The notes: generated by a model not told the origin, from the letters alone. A stretch of DNA of 64,000 nucleotides from JAAURB01 sp049647265 (GCA_049647265.1 JBARXJ010000042.1:55192-119191), one strand, 5' to 3'; shown: positions 26,284-35,783, numbered from the stretch's first letter. Made by a program: numbers and translations.

Positions 26284-26683
26284 GACTCAGTTCTCACCTG
26301 AATGACTAAAAATAGAGTTTATTAAAATTTGATGATGATCTTTTTTAGAAATCTTAATCTAGATCCATCAATCCGATCTAATATACCAGACGCTTTGGAG
26401 ATTATAATTGATCTGAGTATAGATTTAAGAATTAATCTAGAATTGTACTAGTAGCCAGTCGATATCCATCAGTCACCTAGTTGAAGCGATCAACAAAGAT
26501 GAGAGTCGTTGATGAAGTAGAACGCCTGTTAATGATTGATATCATCTCATCATATCTGTTACTTTACAAAACTTTATTTTTTGCTAAAATTTTGATTAAA
26601 TTCTGAAATTTTGGTGAATAATTGCGCTAAAGAGAGAGATTTAAAACTCATTAATAAATCTATAATAATCTAATGGGTTAACT
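26284..26683. other. Divergent intergenic region before the sensor kinase
   Basis: This 400-bp AT-rich region separates the minus-strand hydrolase from the plus-strand phosphorelay cluster. It should hold promoters for both. I find no clear hairpin, box or small gene in it. Confidence 0.45.
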
Positions 26684-28792
26684 ATGCAATGGCTTTATGG
26701 AGTAGGAGACATCTTAATGTTAAGAGAAACACTAATTGATATTATGGGTTTTATGCCTCACGGGAGTTGTTATTTATGGCAACCTAGACTAATGGCATTG
26801 CACGGCATTAGTAATGCTGTTATCGTATTATCCTATATCTCAATTCCTCTCACCATTCTTTATATTCTCCGTCAGCGCAAAGACTTACCTTTTAATTGGT
26901 TTTTTGTTCTAAGTTCAGGTTTTATAGTTTTCTGTGGTTTTAGCCATCTAATCGATATTATTACTTTATGGTATCCGATTTATTGGACGGCTGGAATAAT
27001 TCGAGCAATGACCGCAGGTGTTTCCTTTGCTACAGCGATCGCTGTGATTCATCTGACTCCCAAGATTACCGCTTTACCCAGTCCGGCACAATTGCGAGAA
27101 GCGAATGATTTGCTTGTTCAAGAAATTGTTGAACGTCAGCAAACAGAAACCGCTTTACAAGAGAGTGAAGCCCGTTATCGTCAGCTCAATCAAGAACTAG
27201 AAAAACGAGTCAAACGAAGAACCACTCAACTTGAAACCATCAATCAATTAAAAGATGATTTATTAGAACAGCAAACACAAGCACAAGCCGAGATCGAAAT
27301 TTACGAAGATATTGTTAAAAATTTACCCATTGGTTTAATTGTTTGGCGCTTAGAACAGATGGAAGACTGGAAAAGTTTACACTTAGTGAATGCTAATCCA
27401 ACCGCCGATCAATTACTCGGAATTTCTATTAGTCAAGAGACGGGTAAATCTATCATAAAATCTTTTCCAAATATTGAACAAAACCGTCTACATATCGCTC
27501 AACAATATGCTGAAGTCGTTCGCACACAGCAGCGCCAGGTCTTTAACGAAGTCAACTATGGAGATGATCGGATTGATGAAAGTATATTTGCAGTACAAGC
27601 CTTTCCCTTATCCAATCAATGTGTAGGTGTGGCTTTTGATGATATCACCGAACAAAAACGGATAGAAATAGCTTTAGCTGAAAGTGAGCGTTTATATCGT
27701 TCTGTTGTTGATAGTGTGCGAGAGGCAATCTTTCAAATTGATCTAGATAAACATTGGATCTTTTTAAGTCCAGCTTGGACAGAGATTACGGGGTTTGAAG
27801 TCGCAGAAAGTTTGAATAAAAATTTCACGGATCTAATCTATACGCCAGAAGATCGACAAAGTATTGAGACAAGATTTCAAGCTTTAATTAGTGGCGCAGG
27901 AGAAAATTATTTATCTGCATTTCGTGCCGTGAAAAAAACCGGAGAATTTTGTTGGTTAGAAATTAATGTTCAGCTTAACCGAAATAGTCAAGGGGAAATT
28001 TTAGGCGCTTGGGGAACGATTAATGATATTACGGGTCGCAAACAAACAGAAGCTATTTTACAGGCGAAAGCTACAGAATTAACCCAGTTAAATAGTATTT
28101 TGCTAGCCACAACAGTTCAGCTAGAAAAACGCAATGAAGAACTAACCCAGTTTGCCTATGTTACCTCCCACGATCTGAAAGCACCCCTACGGGCGATCGC
28201 CAATCTTTCAGAATGGATTGAAGAAGATCTTGAAGATAAACTCGACGAGGAAACCCAACACCAAATGAACCTATTACGGGGTCGGGTTTACCGGATGGAA
28301 AACTTAATTAATGGACTGTTGCAATATTCTCGGGTGGGACGACTTCAACAAAAATCAGAAGAAGTTAACGTGAATCAATTATTGGCTGAAGTGATTGATT
28401 CTCTAGCGCCATCGCCGGAATTTAGTATTAATATTATTGGAGAAATGCCAACATTAATCACAGAACGTTTGCCCTTGCAGCAAGTTTTTAGTAATCTGAT
28501 TAGTAATGGGGTTAAACACCATAATTGTCAGAAGGGTAAGATTGAGATTTCTGTTGCCGATTTAGGTCAGTATTATCAGTTTACTGTGGCTGATGATGGT
28601 CCAGGAATTGCAGCAGAATTTCAAGAAAAAGTGTTTACAATTTTCCAAACGCTAAAAGCACGAGATACAGTAGAAAATACGGGAATCGGCTTATCAATTA
28701 TTAAAAAAATAGTCGAATCTCAAGGCGGAACTGTTGACTTAGAATCTCAACCGGGTCAAGGCGCAAAATTTATCTTTACTTGGCCAAAATAG
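26684..28792 (+). CDS. Ethylene-receptor-like transmembrane PAS histidine kinase
   Basis: The N-terminal 140 residues form three hydrophobic helices that match the ethylene-binding domain of plant ETR1 with a constant offset of 19. Tyr51, Pro55, Cys84 and His88 correspond to ETR1 Tyr32, Pro36, Cys65 and His69; the last two are the copper ligands. Asn44 stands at the position of ETR1 Asp25. A coiled coil (about 155-215), two PAS domains (about 215-325 and 330-455), HisKA (His496 in TSHDLKAPLRAI) and HATPase_c follow. It probably senses ethylene or another small ligand through copper, then phosphorylates the response regulator encoded 343 bp downstream. The kinase part resembles phytochrome-type kinases. 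Start ATG 26684. Confidence 0.92.
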   Translation: MQWLYGVGDILMLRETLIDIMGFMPHGSCYLWQPRLMALHGISNAVIVLSYISIPLTILYILRQRKDLPFNWFFVLSSGFIVFCGFSHLIDIITLWYPIYWTAGIIRAMTAGVSFATAIAVIHLTPKITALPSPAQLREANDLLVQEIVERQQTETALQESEARYRQLNQELEKRVKRRTTQLETINQLKDDLLEQQTQAQAEIEIYEDIVKNLPIGLIVWRLEQMEDWKSLHLVNANPTADQLLGISISQETGKSIIKSFPNIEQNRLHIAQQYAEVVRTQQRQVFNEVNYGDDRIDESIFAVQAFPLSNQCVGVAFDDITEQKRIEIALAESERLYRSVVDSVREAIFQIDLDKHWIFLSPAWTEITGFEVAESLNKNFTDLIYTPEDRQSIETRFQALISGAGENYLSAFRAVKKTGEFCWLEINVQLNRNSQGEILGAWGTINDITGRKQTEAILQAKATELTQLNSILLATTVQLEKRNEELTQFAYVTSHDLKAPLRAIANLSEWIEEDLEDKLDEETQHQMNLLRGRVYRMENLINGLLQYSRVGRLQQKSEEVNVNQLLAEVIDSLAPSPEFSINIIGEMPTLITERLPLQQVFSNLISNGVKHHNCQKGKIEISVADLGQYYQFTVADDGPGIAAEFQEKVFTIFQTLKARDTVENTGIGLSIIKKIVESQGGTVDLESQPGQGAKFIFTWPK

Positions 28793-29135
28793 AGGTAACA
28801 GTATTTGTTAAATTAGAAGCGTTACCAATCCGTTTCCTGCCAGCAATCACTCTTCGGTCATAGGTCATCTTCTGTACTGCCTGACTTTTATTGCCGATTC
28901 AGTCTCTAGAATTGATGTATTGAAGCAAATCTGACTTCTCTGGTGTGGGTCACCCATAGATGGCAAATGAGCGAATCTCTGTCCTAAGACAGAGACATAT
29001 CGAAATTTAGTTCATCCCTAAAGTTGAGGTTTCAGTCCTAAGAGAGGTTTATTATAAACATATAAAAAATTGAAATAAATTGATTTCACACCCCATAATT
29101 TAAATAACAAGTGACTCACTTGCAGGGGGGAGAGA
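28793..29135. other. Intergenic region between kinase and Rcp-like regulator
   Basis: This 343-bp gap contains a perfect hairpin (TCTCTGTC, CTAA, GACAGAGA; 28976-28995) and a smaller TGGGT/ACCCA stem just before it (about 28946-28957). No T run follows, so it is more likely an RNA-stability or regulatory structure than a terminator. A strong AGGGGGGAGAG ribosome binding site for the next gene is at the right end. Confidence 0.5.
28976..28995 (+). other. Perfect 8-bp hairpin with CTAA loop
   Basis: TCTCTGTC pairs with GACAGAGA across a four-base loop. It lies 140 bp upstream of the small response-regulator gene in its leader. It may mark a processing site or a protein-binding site; function is unproven. 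Confidence 0.5.
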
Positions 29136-29579
29136 ATGTCATTAGTTATGGAGGGCAAAACAATCAATATTTTGTTAGTAGAAGACGATGAAGTGGATGT
29201 GATGAACGTCAAACGGGCGTTCAAAAAGAGTAATATCAAGAACCCTCTCTATTTTGCGGGTAACGGATTAGAAGCTCTGAAGGTTCTACGTTCCGAGGGC
29301 GATCAGCCCCCGACCATTCCTGAAACGCGGCGATTAATTTTGCTAGACCTTAATATGCCTAAAATGGGTGGATTGGAGTTTCTACAAGTCTTACGCGCCG
29401 ATCCAGAACTCAAAGCAATTCCAGTCATTGTGTTAACAACTTCTGATGAAGATCGCGATCTGATAGAAGCTTATAACCTGAATGTAGCCGGTTATATTGT
29501 TAAACCTGTTACTTTTTCTAAATTTGCTGAAGCAATTGCAACTTTAAACAATTACTGGAAACTCTGTGAAATGCCTTAA
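29136..29579 (+). CDS. Single-domain response regulator, Rcp1-like
   Basis: The 147-residue protein is one receiver domain with acidic pair EDDEVD near residue 16, phospho-acceptor Asp71 in LLDLNMPKMGG, Thr/Ser in VLTTSDEDRD and Lys in YIVKPV. The length and the NxxxYFxGNGLEAL insertion fit the Rcp1 family that partners bacterial phytochromes and related kinases. It has no output domain and probably relays phosphate within this cluster, from the ethylene-receptor-like kinase to other components. The start at 29136 is supported by the AGGGGGGAGAG just upstream; an in-frame ATG at 29148 is the alternative. Confidence 0.92.
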   Translation: MSLVMEGKTINILLVEDDEVDVMNVKRAFKKSNIKNPLYFAGNGLEALKVLRSEGDQPPTIPETRRLILLDLNMPKMGGLEFLQVLRADPELKAIPVIVLTTSDEDRDLIEAYNLNVAGYIVKPVTFSKFAEAIATLNNYWKLCEMP

Positions 29580-29658
29580 TTATAGTATATGATTATTGCA
29601 CCTTTTTGCCAAATTATTGGGAGTTATTTGCCATAACTCATGAGCCGAATCCATTACC

Positions 29659-30864
29659 ATGGAAGATTTGTTAAATATTTTAATTATTGATGATGATGAG
29701 GTAGATCGACTAGCAGTTCAGCGGGCACTCAAAAAAGCGGGGGTTAAACTCGAAGTGAGTGAGGCAGCAGACTGTAGTAGCGGTATTACTCAGCTTCAAC
29801 ATCGTAAGTTTGATTGTGTATTCTTAGATTACCGTCTTCCCGATCAAGATGGATTAGCATTACTTCAGCAAGCACAAGTTCTTCAAATTCGAGTACCTTT
29901 AATTGTATTAACGGGACAAGGAGATGAACAAATTGCGGTTGAATTAATCAAGGCAGGTGCATCTGATTATCTCTCAAAATCTCGCGTTTCTCCAGAGCGG
30001 CTTTGGCAAGTTGTTCGTAATGCGATTCGAGTTCATCAAGCAGAAGAAAAAGCGGAAGTGGCTTACAAAAAGCTACAAGAAACTAATCAACTACTGCTAC
30101 GAAAAAACAATGAACTCAAACGTCAACAACAACAAATTGAACTGCAAAACCACAAGTTAGCAGAAGTCTCTCGTTTAAAGTCAGAATTCTTGGCTACAAT
30201 GTCTCATGAATTGAGAACCCCAATGAATTCGATTACAGGATTTGCTCAGCTCCTGTTAAGACCCTTTCCTGAACCTTTATCGCCTCAGCAAGCCGATATG
30301 GTACAGCGAATTTTTAGTAATGCTCAGCATCTATTAACTATGTTAAATGAAATCCTAGACTTTTCTAAAATTGAGGCCGGTCAAGTACAGCTTCAACTCC
30401 AAAAATTTGACTTAGCTCAATTAGTTCGGATTACAGTGGAGGAATTACGCTCCTTAGCGTTGGAAAAAAACCTCAGCTTAGATGTAATCATTGAAATGGA
30501 GGACTCTTGGATAATTAATGACCCCAAAAGTCTACGACAAATTATCGTTAACCTCTTGTCAAATGCAATCAAGTTCACAGATACTGGCAGGGTAGTGGTT
30601 AAAGTTTACGAAACCCAAAAAGATCAGATTGTACTTGAGGTGACAGACACAGGAATCGGTATGACAGCCGATCAAATTTCTTATATTTTTGAAGCTTTTA
30701 GACAAGTTAATCAAACGACAACAAAAAAACATTACGGCACAGGCTTAGGATTAGCAATTGTTGATTCTATTGTGACATTAATGCAAGCGAAAAAGCGGGT
30801 AGAAAGTGAACCCGGCAAAGGATCAACATTTACCATAGAATTTTCCCGCTATCTCAGTCACTGA
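29659..30864 (+). CDS. Receiver-histidine kinase protein
   Basis: The 401-residue protein begins with a receiver domain (about 5-125; Asp57 in VFLDYRLPDQDG). A coiled coil (about 130-170) links it to HisKA (His183 in LATMSHELRTPMNSI) and HATPase_c (NLLSNAIKF, DTGIGM, GTGLGLAI). An N-terminal receiver followed by a kinase is common in cyanobacteria. Phosphorylation of the receiver is thought to control the kinase, so the protein can integrate an upstream signal. It lies 79 bp after the Rcp-like regulator in the same direction. Confidence 0.92.
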   Translation: MEDLLNILIIDDDEVDRLAVQRALKKAGVKLEVSEAADCSSGITQLQHRKFDCVFLDYRLPDQDGLALLQQAQVLQIRVPLIVLTGQGDEQIAVELIKAGASDYLSKSRVSPERLWQVVRNAIRVHQAEEKAEVAYKKLQETNQLLLRKNNELKRQQQQIELQNHKLAEVSRLKSEFLATMSHELRTPMNSITGFAQLLLRPFPEPLSPQQADMVQRIFSNAQHLLTMLNEILDFSKIEAGQVQLQLQKFDLAQLVRITVEELRSLALEKNLSLDVIIEMEDSWIINDPKSLRQIIVNLLSNAIKFTDTGRVVVKVYETQKDQIVLEVTDTGIGMTADQISYIFEAFRQVNQTTTKKHYGTGLGLAIVDSIVTLMQAKKRVESEPGKGSTFTIEFSRYLSH

Positions 30865-30938
30865 TTTAGCTCGAGTAAGTGAATTTAAATACATGTATAG
30901 ATGGTCTTTAGTAAAAATAAACTTATTCTTTTTAAGCA

Positions 30939-32048
30939 ATGTTAAATCATAACAATCATCATAATGGTTATATTCTAGCAGTCGATGATATTCCAGATAA
31001 TTTACTTTTAGTAAAATATGCTCTAGAATCCGATGGTCATGAAATTGTCATGGTCGAAGATGGTGCAACGGCTTTAGCGAAAATTGAAGAATCTGCACCC
31101 GATTTAATTTTGCTTGATGTGATGATGCCAGGGATGGATGGTTATGAGGTGACACGAAGGATTAGAAATCATCCAAAATTACCTTATATCCCTATTTTAT
31201 TAATTACTGCTCATGAACAATCTAGTGTGGTTAAAGGATTAGATCAAGGCGCGGATGATTTTCTGCGTAAACCCATTCAGGTCGATGAATTGCAAGCTCG
31301 AGTTCGTTCCCTACTTCGCTTAAAATATAGTATCGATCAACGAGAAAACTTTGTTCGTTGTTTAACCCATGATTTACGCACGCCACTCGTTGCAGCAGAT
31401 CGAATGCTAAATCTGATTCGACAGGGTGTATTCGGAGAAACTTCCGAACAGTTGAAAGAAGCCTTAAATCATATGACCAGTAATAATAAAAGCTTACTGA
31501 AAATGTTAAATGATTTATTGGCAATTTACTCCTATGATATGGGTCGTAAAACCCTGAGTTTCGTAAATTTTGATCTAGAAGATTTAATCCATGAAGTCGC
31601 AACTGAACTTAACCCGCTTGCGCTTGAAAAAGGTCTTGATATGAATTGCAAATCCTTGCATAACATCAATATGAAACCTTTTAAAGGGGATCGGATGGAA
31701 TTACGCCGAGTCCTAACGAATCTTCTTGGAAATGCAATTAAATTTACGGATACAGGGAAAATAGAAATCTCGTGGCAGCCAACTCAACCTGTAACCACAA
31801 GCGAGCGGGAATTTGCTAATTCTAACTGGATTAAAATTCAAGTTAAAGATAGCGGAATGGGGATTGCAGAAGAAGAAAAAGCCACCATTTTTGAAGCGTT
31901 TTGTCAAGGCAATCATAAACGTTCTGGCAATGGTTTAGGGTTACATTTGTGTCGTCAGGTCATTGAGGCTCATCACGGCACTATCACAGTCGATTCTAAA
32001 GTCGGTGAAGGCACTTGTTTTACAATTTGTTTGCCGATTCATTCTTAG
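30939..32048 (+). CDS. Receiver-histidine kinase protein, second copy
   Basis: The 369-residue protein has the same order: receiver (Asp60 in LLDVMMPGMDG), then HisKA with His144 in CLTHDLRTPLVAADRM and HATPase_c (NLLGNAIKF, DSGMGI, GNGLGLHL). The shorter linker and different DHp sequence show that it is not a recent duplicate of the preceding gene. The dimerisation helices are likely used by both proteins to form separate dimers. It is the last gene of the four-gene phosphorelay run and ends 7 bp before a convergent gene. Confidence 0.92.
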   Translation: MLNHNNHHNGYILAVDDIPDNLLLVKYALESDGHEIVMVEDGATALAKIEESAPDLILLDVMMPGMDGYEVTRRIRNHPKLPYIPILLITAHEQSSVVKGLDQGADDFLRKPIQVDELQARVRSLLRLKYSIDQRENFVRCLTHDLRTPLVAADRMLNLIRQGVFGETSEQLKEALNHMTSNNKSLLKMLNDLLAIYSYDMGRKTLSFVNFDLEDLIHEVATELNPLALEKGLDMNCKSLHNINMKPFKGDRMELRRVLTNLLGNAIKFTDTGKIEISWQPTQPVTTSEREFANSNWIKIQVKDSGMGIAEEEKATIFEAFCQGNHKRSGNGLGLHLCRQVIEAHHGTITVDSKVGEGTCFTICLPIHS

Positions 32049-32055
32049 AAAAGTT

Positions 32056-32889
32056 TTATTCAGGATCAAGGATTTCAAATACTCTAAAATCTCTGAGACG
32101 AAATCCTTCTGAACGTAAAGAAACTTGACAGGTAAACCCTTTGTCTTCTAATTGCAGGGGGGATTGAGATAGCTGACAAAAATAATAACCCACAGACTCA
32201 CCTTTATCATTACAAACTCGAAGGTTATATTCATATTCTCTGGCAGTTGTACCAAATCGGTTGATAAATACATACTGACCCATGTAACGTTCAGCTTGCC
32301 ATTGATTACGATCGACAACCAAAGTAACTAAATTATCCTCTGCTGAATTAGAATAAAACTGAGGAAATTTCTGATTCTGAATAAACCATGTTTTTAACAG
32401 TGAGTTTTCGGGTTCAATTAGATCTATAGGTGGTAAATTAGTTAGCTTTTGTTCTTCTAATTGCGCTTCTATCTCAACTTCAACTTCCGTATCAACTGTT
32501 TCGGTGGGAGATTGATTTAATTTTTGTTCTTCCTCAACTTCCGTATCAACGGTTTCGGTGGGGGATTGATTTAATTTTTGTTCCTCTAATTGCGCTTCTA
32601 TCTCTTCATCTACTTCCGTATCCACTGCTTCGGAACCCGCAGAATTACCTAAAGCAGGATTTTTTGTATCTTGAATAACATCATCATAAATATCTTTTTC
32701 TAACCAAAGACTTGGATCGCTGAGTCCTGTTTGAGAGAGCGGGGGTGCAGGCAATTCATCCGTTTCTGCAAAACAGGGTTTCCACAATGTTAACGCTTGT
32801 GTTCGGCTGGGAAAATTTAACACACTACACCATAAAAATAGTATAGTTACTGCGATCGGCCGAGTTCGTCGAGTTAAAAATAGAATCAT
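32056..32889 (-). CDS. Uncharacterised secreted protein with acidic repeats
   Basis: The 277-residue protein has a basic start and a hydrophobic segment (PIAVTILFLWCSVL) ending near FPSRTQA, likely a signal peptide with cleavage near residue 32. Residues about 80-150 contain two to three copies of an acidic segment such as EEQKLNQSPTETVDTEVE, low in complexity and probably disordered. The C-terminal 120 residues have a mixed composition with several Cys and aromatic residues and may form a small domain (YMGQYVFINRFGTTAREYEYNLRV). I recognise no family. It is likely exported to the periplasm. The repeats are near-identical in DNA as well, so copy number may vary. Confidence 0.75.
   Translation of the reverse strand: MILFLTRRTRPIAVTILFLWCSVLNFPSRTQALTLWKPCFAETDELPAPPLSQTGLSDPSLWLEKDIYDDVIQDTKNPALGNSAGSEAVDTEVDEEIEAQLEEQKLNQSPTETVDTEVEEEQKLNQSPTETVDTEVEVEIEAQLEEQKLTNLPPIDLIEPENSLLKTWFIQNQKFPQFYSNSAEDNLVTLVVDRNQWQAERYMGQYVFINRFGTTAREYEYNLRVCNDKGESVGYYFCQLSQSPLQLEDKGFTCQVSLRSEGFRLRDFRVFEILDPE
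32460..32640 (-). repeat. In-frame acidic coding repeats
   Basis: Near-identical segments around CTTCCGTATCAACTGTTTCG, GGTGGGAGATTGATTTAATT and TTTTGTTCTTC (plus strand) recur two to three times, in full and shortened forms, with units of about 57 and 84 nt. They encode the acidic repeats of the secreted protein and are likely to expand and contract by slippage or recombination. Confidence 0.7.
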
Positions 32890-32932
32890 TGATCATGGGT
32901 TATTTGTTATTCTCTTGACTCCTATCTCCTAT

Positions 32933-33973
32933 TCAACTCAAAGACTCAACCAGAGATTCTAAAGTTTCCTTGATTTCCTGCTGAGTCGTCGTTGCTGTAC
33001 CAAACTGTCGTACCACTAAACTCGCTGCCACATTACCCAGAATAGCGGCTTGTTGAAAGGAGGCTCCGGTACAGAGTCCTAACGTTAAGGCAGCAACCAC
33101 CGTATCGCCAGCACCTGTGACATCAAATACATCTGTACGGTTAAAAGCCGGAATGTCAAACACAGGCAGAATCGGTTCAGTGGGTTGAAATCCACTCATG
33201 CCCTCATCCCCTCGTGTAATTAATATACATTCAGCTTGAGTTAACTGTAATAAATCTGTGCCTGCTTGTGTCAGTGTTTGTAGATTACCAATTCCATAAC
33301 CCACTGCTTCCTCAGCCTCCGGTAAATTGGGCGTAAACACCGTTGCGCCTTGATAACGATGTAAATCCTTCTGAGCATCTACAACCGTGCGAGAATGCAG
33401 TAGCGCCGCCTCTATGACTGGAGCCGTTAACACGCCATCTCCATAGTCTGAACACACCACAGCATCAACATGAGGTAAACAGTCCCGAATAAAGGCAGCC
33501 AGTTGTAACTGTAAGTCAAGATCCGGTAACTCATCGGACTTTCGATCGACCCGAACAATTTGCTGAGTCACAGACTGACGAGCATGACCTGAGATCCGAG
33601 TTTTTGTGACAGTGGGACGGTTTGGATCAATTAACATTCCCTGGGTGTTAATGCCAGATGCTGCAAAAATCTCTCGCAGTGCTTCTCCCTGTTCATCTTT
33701 CCCGACAAATCCGGCAACCGTTACCGCAGCGCCTAACTTAGCTAAATTGTAAACGGCATTTGCCCCACCCCCCGGAATCCGACGAGTGTGTTCATGGCGT
33801 AAAATTAACACAGGTGCTTCCCGAGACAGCCGTTCGACTTCACCCGTGAGAAATTCATCTAAGGTTAAATCTCCCACCACCAAAACTCGAACTCCAGAGA
33901 AGCGATCAACCTGTTGAGTTAAGGGTGTGAGGGTAGAGCGCAGGAAGTTGAGAAATGTAGCATCCAATGTCAT
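32933..33973 (-). CDS. PfkB-family sugar kinase, RfaE1/HldE kinase domain-like
   Basis: The 346-residue kinase has the ribokinase fold. RIPGGGANAVYNLAKLGA is the substrate-side glycine motif, VFTPNLPEAEEAVG follows, and the anion hole with the catalytic Asp is DVTGAGDTVVAALTLGL. The closest pattern is domain I of HldE (RfaE), the D-glycero-beta-D-manno-heptose-7-phosphate kinase: LVVGDLTLDEFLTGEVERLSREAPV at the N-terminus is typical. The nucleotidyltransferase half of bifunctional HldE is missing, as in split RfaE1 proteins. It may phosphorylate a heptose or a related sugar. The heptose role is inferred; another PfkB substrate is possible. Confidence 0.85.
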   Translation of the reverse strand: MTLDATFLNFLRSTLTPLTQQVDRFSGVRVLVVGDLTLDEFLTGEVERLSREAPVLILRHEHTRRIPGGGANAVYNLAKLGAAVTVAGFVGKDEQGEALREIFAASGINTQGMLIDPNRPTVTKTRISGHARQSVTQQIVRVDRKSDELPDLDLQLQLAAFIRDCLPHVDAVVCSDYGDGVLTAPVIEAALLHSRTVVDAQKDLHRYQGATVFTPNLPEAEEAVGYGIGNLQTLTQAGTDLLQLTQAECILITRGDEGMSGFQPTEPILPVFDIPAFNRTDVFDVTGAGDTVVAALTLGLCTGASFQQAAILGNVAASLVVRQFGTATTTQQEIKETLESLVESLS

Positions 33974-34137
33974 CGCTTTTATGCTAAAAGTTTGAAACGC
34001 TCAGGCTAGTCATCACCCGAGCAATGACTGACACAAGCTCAAGGTTAGACAATCATCACATTTTATATTGAGTACCCGAATGAAATTCAGGTGAATTTAC
34101 TTCATCTATTTAGGAGATTGAACTAGCGCTGTCACTC

Positions 34138-34740
34138 CTATTTAGTAGACCGACGTTGTTTGATAATAATTGCCTTGAGTTGAGCGACTTGTTTTTTCAC
34201 CGCATTGAACTGAACCGCATACTTTTTCAACTGATTAATTTCAGCTTGCATCTTCGCCATCTGTTTCTTGAGATCTTCAATCTCGGCTGTCGCCGTATTC
34301 GATTCTGCTCCAACTTGAGCAACAGAAGCGGGAGCGGCTTGAGTGGGTGCATCTGGACGGGGCAATTTTGCTTTTTTAAAGGCGAATTTAATGGCCTCAA
34401 TCAAATCCTTCTTTTCAAATGGCTTTTCGATAAACTCAAAGTATTCAAATGGTTCTGAGATTTTTTCTGTGACCTCTTCTTTGCGCCCCGACATCAGAAC
34501 TAACGGAATCTTTCGCAGATCGTCTTTGAGCTGAATTTGCTGAAAAACCTCCCAACCACTGAGCTTGGGAAGCAAGAAATCTAACATAATTAAGCTAGGC
34601 TTTTCTTGATGGATGAGGTCTAAACCCTGTCTGCCATCTTTTGCCTCTAAGACATCAAAATTACCCGGGGGTAGCATCTCTCGCACCCGTACCCGGATGA
34701 CTTTGCTATCATCAATAACCAGGATTTTCTGACCTGCCAC
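34138..34740 (-). CDS. Response regulator with C-terminal coiled coil
   Basis: The 200-residue protein has a receiver domain (about 1-122; acidic residues in ILVIDDSKVIR, phospho-Asp in LIMLDFLLPKLSG, Lys in FIEKPFEKKD). A Pro/Ala-rich linker (about 128-150) and a Lys/Gln-rich coiled coil (about 155-200) follow. There is no DNA-binding output domain, so it probably acts by protein contacts, as PatA- and PilG/PilH-type regulators do. It is on the minus strand, divergent from lipA. Its partner kinase is not evident. Confidence 0.9.
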   Translation of the reverse strand: MAGQKILVIDDSKVIRVRVREMLPPGNFDVLEAKDGRQGLDLIHQEKPSLIMLDFLLPKLSGWEVFQQIQLKDDLRKIPLVLMSGRKEEVTEKISEPFEYFEFIEKPFEKKDLIEAIKFAFKKAKLPRPDAPTQAAPASVAQVGAESNTATAEIEDLKKQMAKMQAEINQLKKYAVQFNAVKKQVAQLKAIIIKQRRSTK

Positions 34741-34889
34741 GACTGACTCCCCTACCGATGAGATAAATGTTTGAACTTATAGATTGGATCAATATTGATC
34801 CTTAAGCCACAAGTCTAGCGTAGTTTTCCTCACTAGATTAATCTGAATTGGCGTAAAAGCGCAAAATAATTCAAAAATTTTGACCTACC

Positions 34890-35783
34890 ATGTCTACTTC
34901 TAACTCTCCAACTTCAGCAATACCCTCCTGGCTACGTCGTTCTATCGGCAAAGCCAGTGAATTATCTCCAGTACAACGAATTATTAAACAACGGCAAATT
35001 CATACAATTTGTGAAGAAGGTCGCTGTCCGAACCGGGGGGAATGTTATGCCCAAAAAACGGCTACATTTTTGCTCATGGGGCCCGTTTGCACCCGCTCTT
35101 GTGGGTTTTGTCAAGTGGATAAGGGTCATGCACCGATGCCCCTTGACCCAGAGGAACCCCAAAAAGTGGCAGAAGCCGTTCAATTGTTGGGATTGCAGTA
35201 TGTGGTGTTGACAGCAGTGGCACGAGATGATCTCTCTGACGGCGGCGCAGGGGTGTTTGTGGCGACGATGAACGCAATTAATGAGTTGAACCCTCAAACT
35301 CAAATTGAAGTCCTTACAGCGGATTTTTGGGGCGCACAAGGGGGGGGCGATCCTCAGGTTCGACAATCTCAACGGATCGCGACTGTCGTTCAAGCTAAAC
35401 CGGCTTGTTACAACCACAACGTAGAAACGGTGCGGCGGTTACAGGGGCCAGTGCGACGCGGGGCAAAATATCAGCGATCGCTCAATGTCCTAGGCATTGT
35501 TAAGCAATTAGACCCAACTATTCCAACCAAATCCGGATTAATGTTGGGTCATGGGGAAACGGAAGCCGAAATTATCGAAACATTAGAGGATTTAAGAAAT
35601 ATTGGATGCGATCGCATTACCCTCGGTCAATATATGCGTCCATCTTTATTGCATCTGCCTGTACAGAAATATTGGACACCAGAAGAATTTAATCATTTAG
35701 GAGAATTAGCAAAAAACATGGGATTTTCTCATGTCCGTTCAGGGCCATTAGTTCGCAGTTCCTATCATGCGGGGGAAACTTAG
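34890..35783 (+). CDS. lipA: Lipoyl synthase
   Basis: The 297-residue radical-SAM enzyme inserts two sulfurs into protein-bound octanoyl groups to make lipoyl cofactors of the pyruvate dehydrogenase, 2-oxoacid dehydrogenase and glycine cleavage systems. The auxiliary cluster cysteines are in CEEGRCPNRGEC, the radical-SAM cluster in CTRSCGFC, and the C-terminal RSSYHAGE carries the conserved serine that ligates the auxiliary cluster. The length is typical. Start ATG 34890 precedes TSNSPTSAIPSWLRR. It is followed by a DUF433 gene, 57 bp away, which is unrelated. Confidence 0.96.
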   Translation: MSTSNSPTSAIPSWLRRSIGKASELSPVQRIIKQRQIHTICEEGRCPNRGECYAQKTATFLLMGPVCTRSCGFCQVDKGHAPMPLDPEEPQKVAEAVQLLGLQYVVLTAVARDDLSDGGAGVFVATMNAINELNPQTQIEVLTADFWGAQGGGDPQVRQSQRIATVVQAKPACYNHNVETVRRLQGPVRRGAKYQRSLNVLGIVKQLDPTIPTKSGLMLGHGETEAEIIETLEDLRNIGCDRITLGQYMRPSLLHLPVQKYWTPEEFNHLGELAKNMGFSHVRSGPLVRSSYHAGET

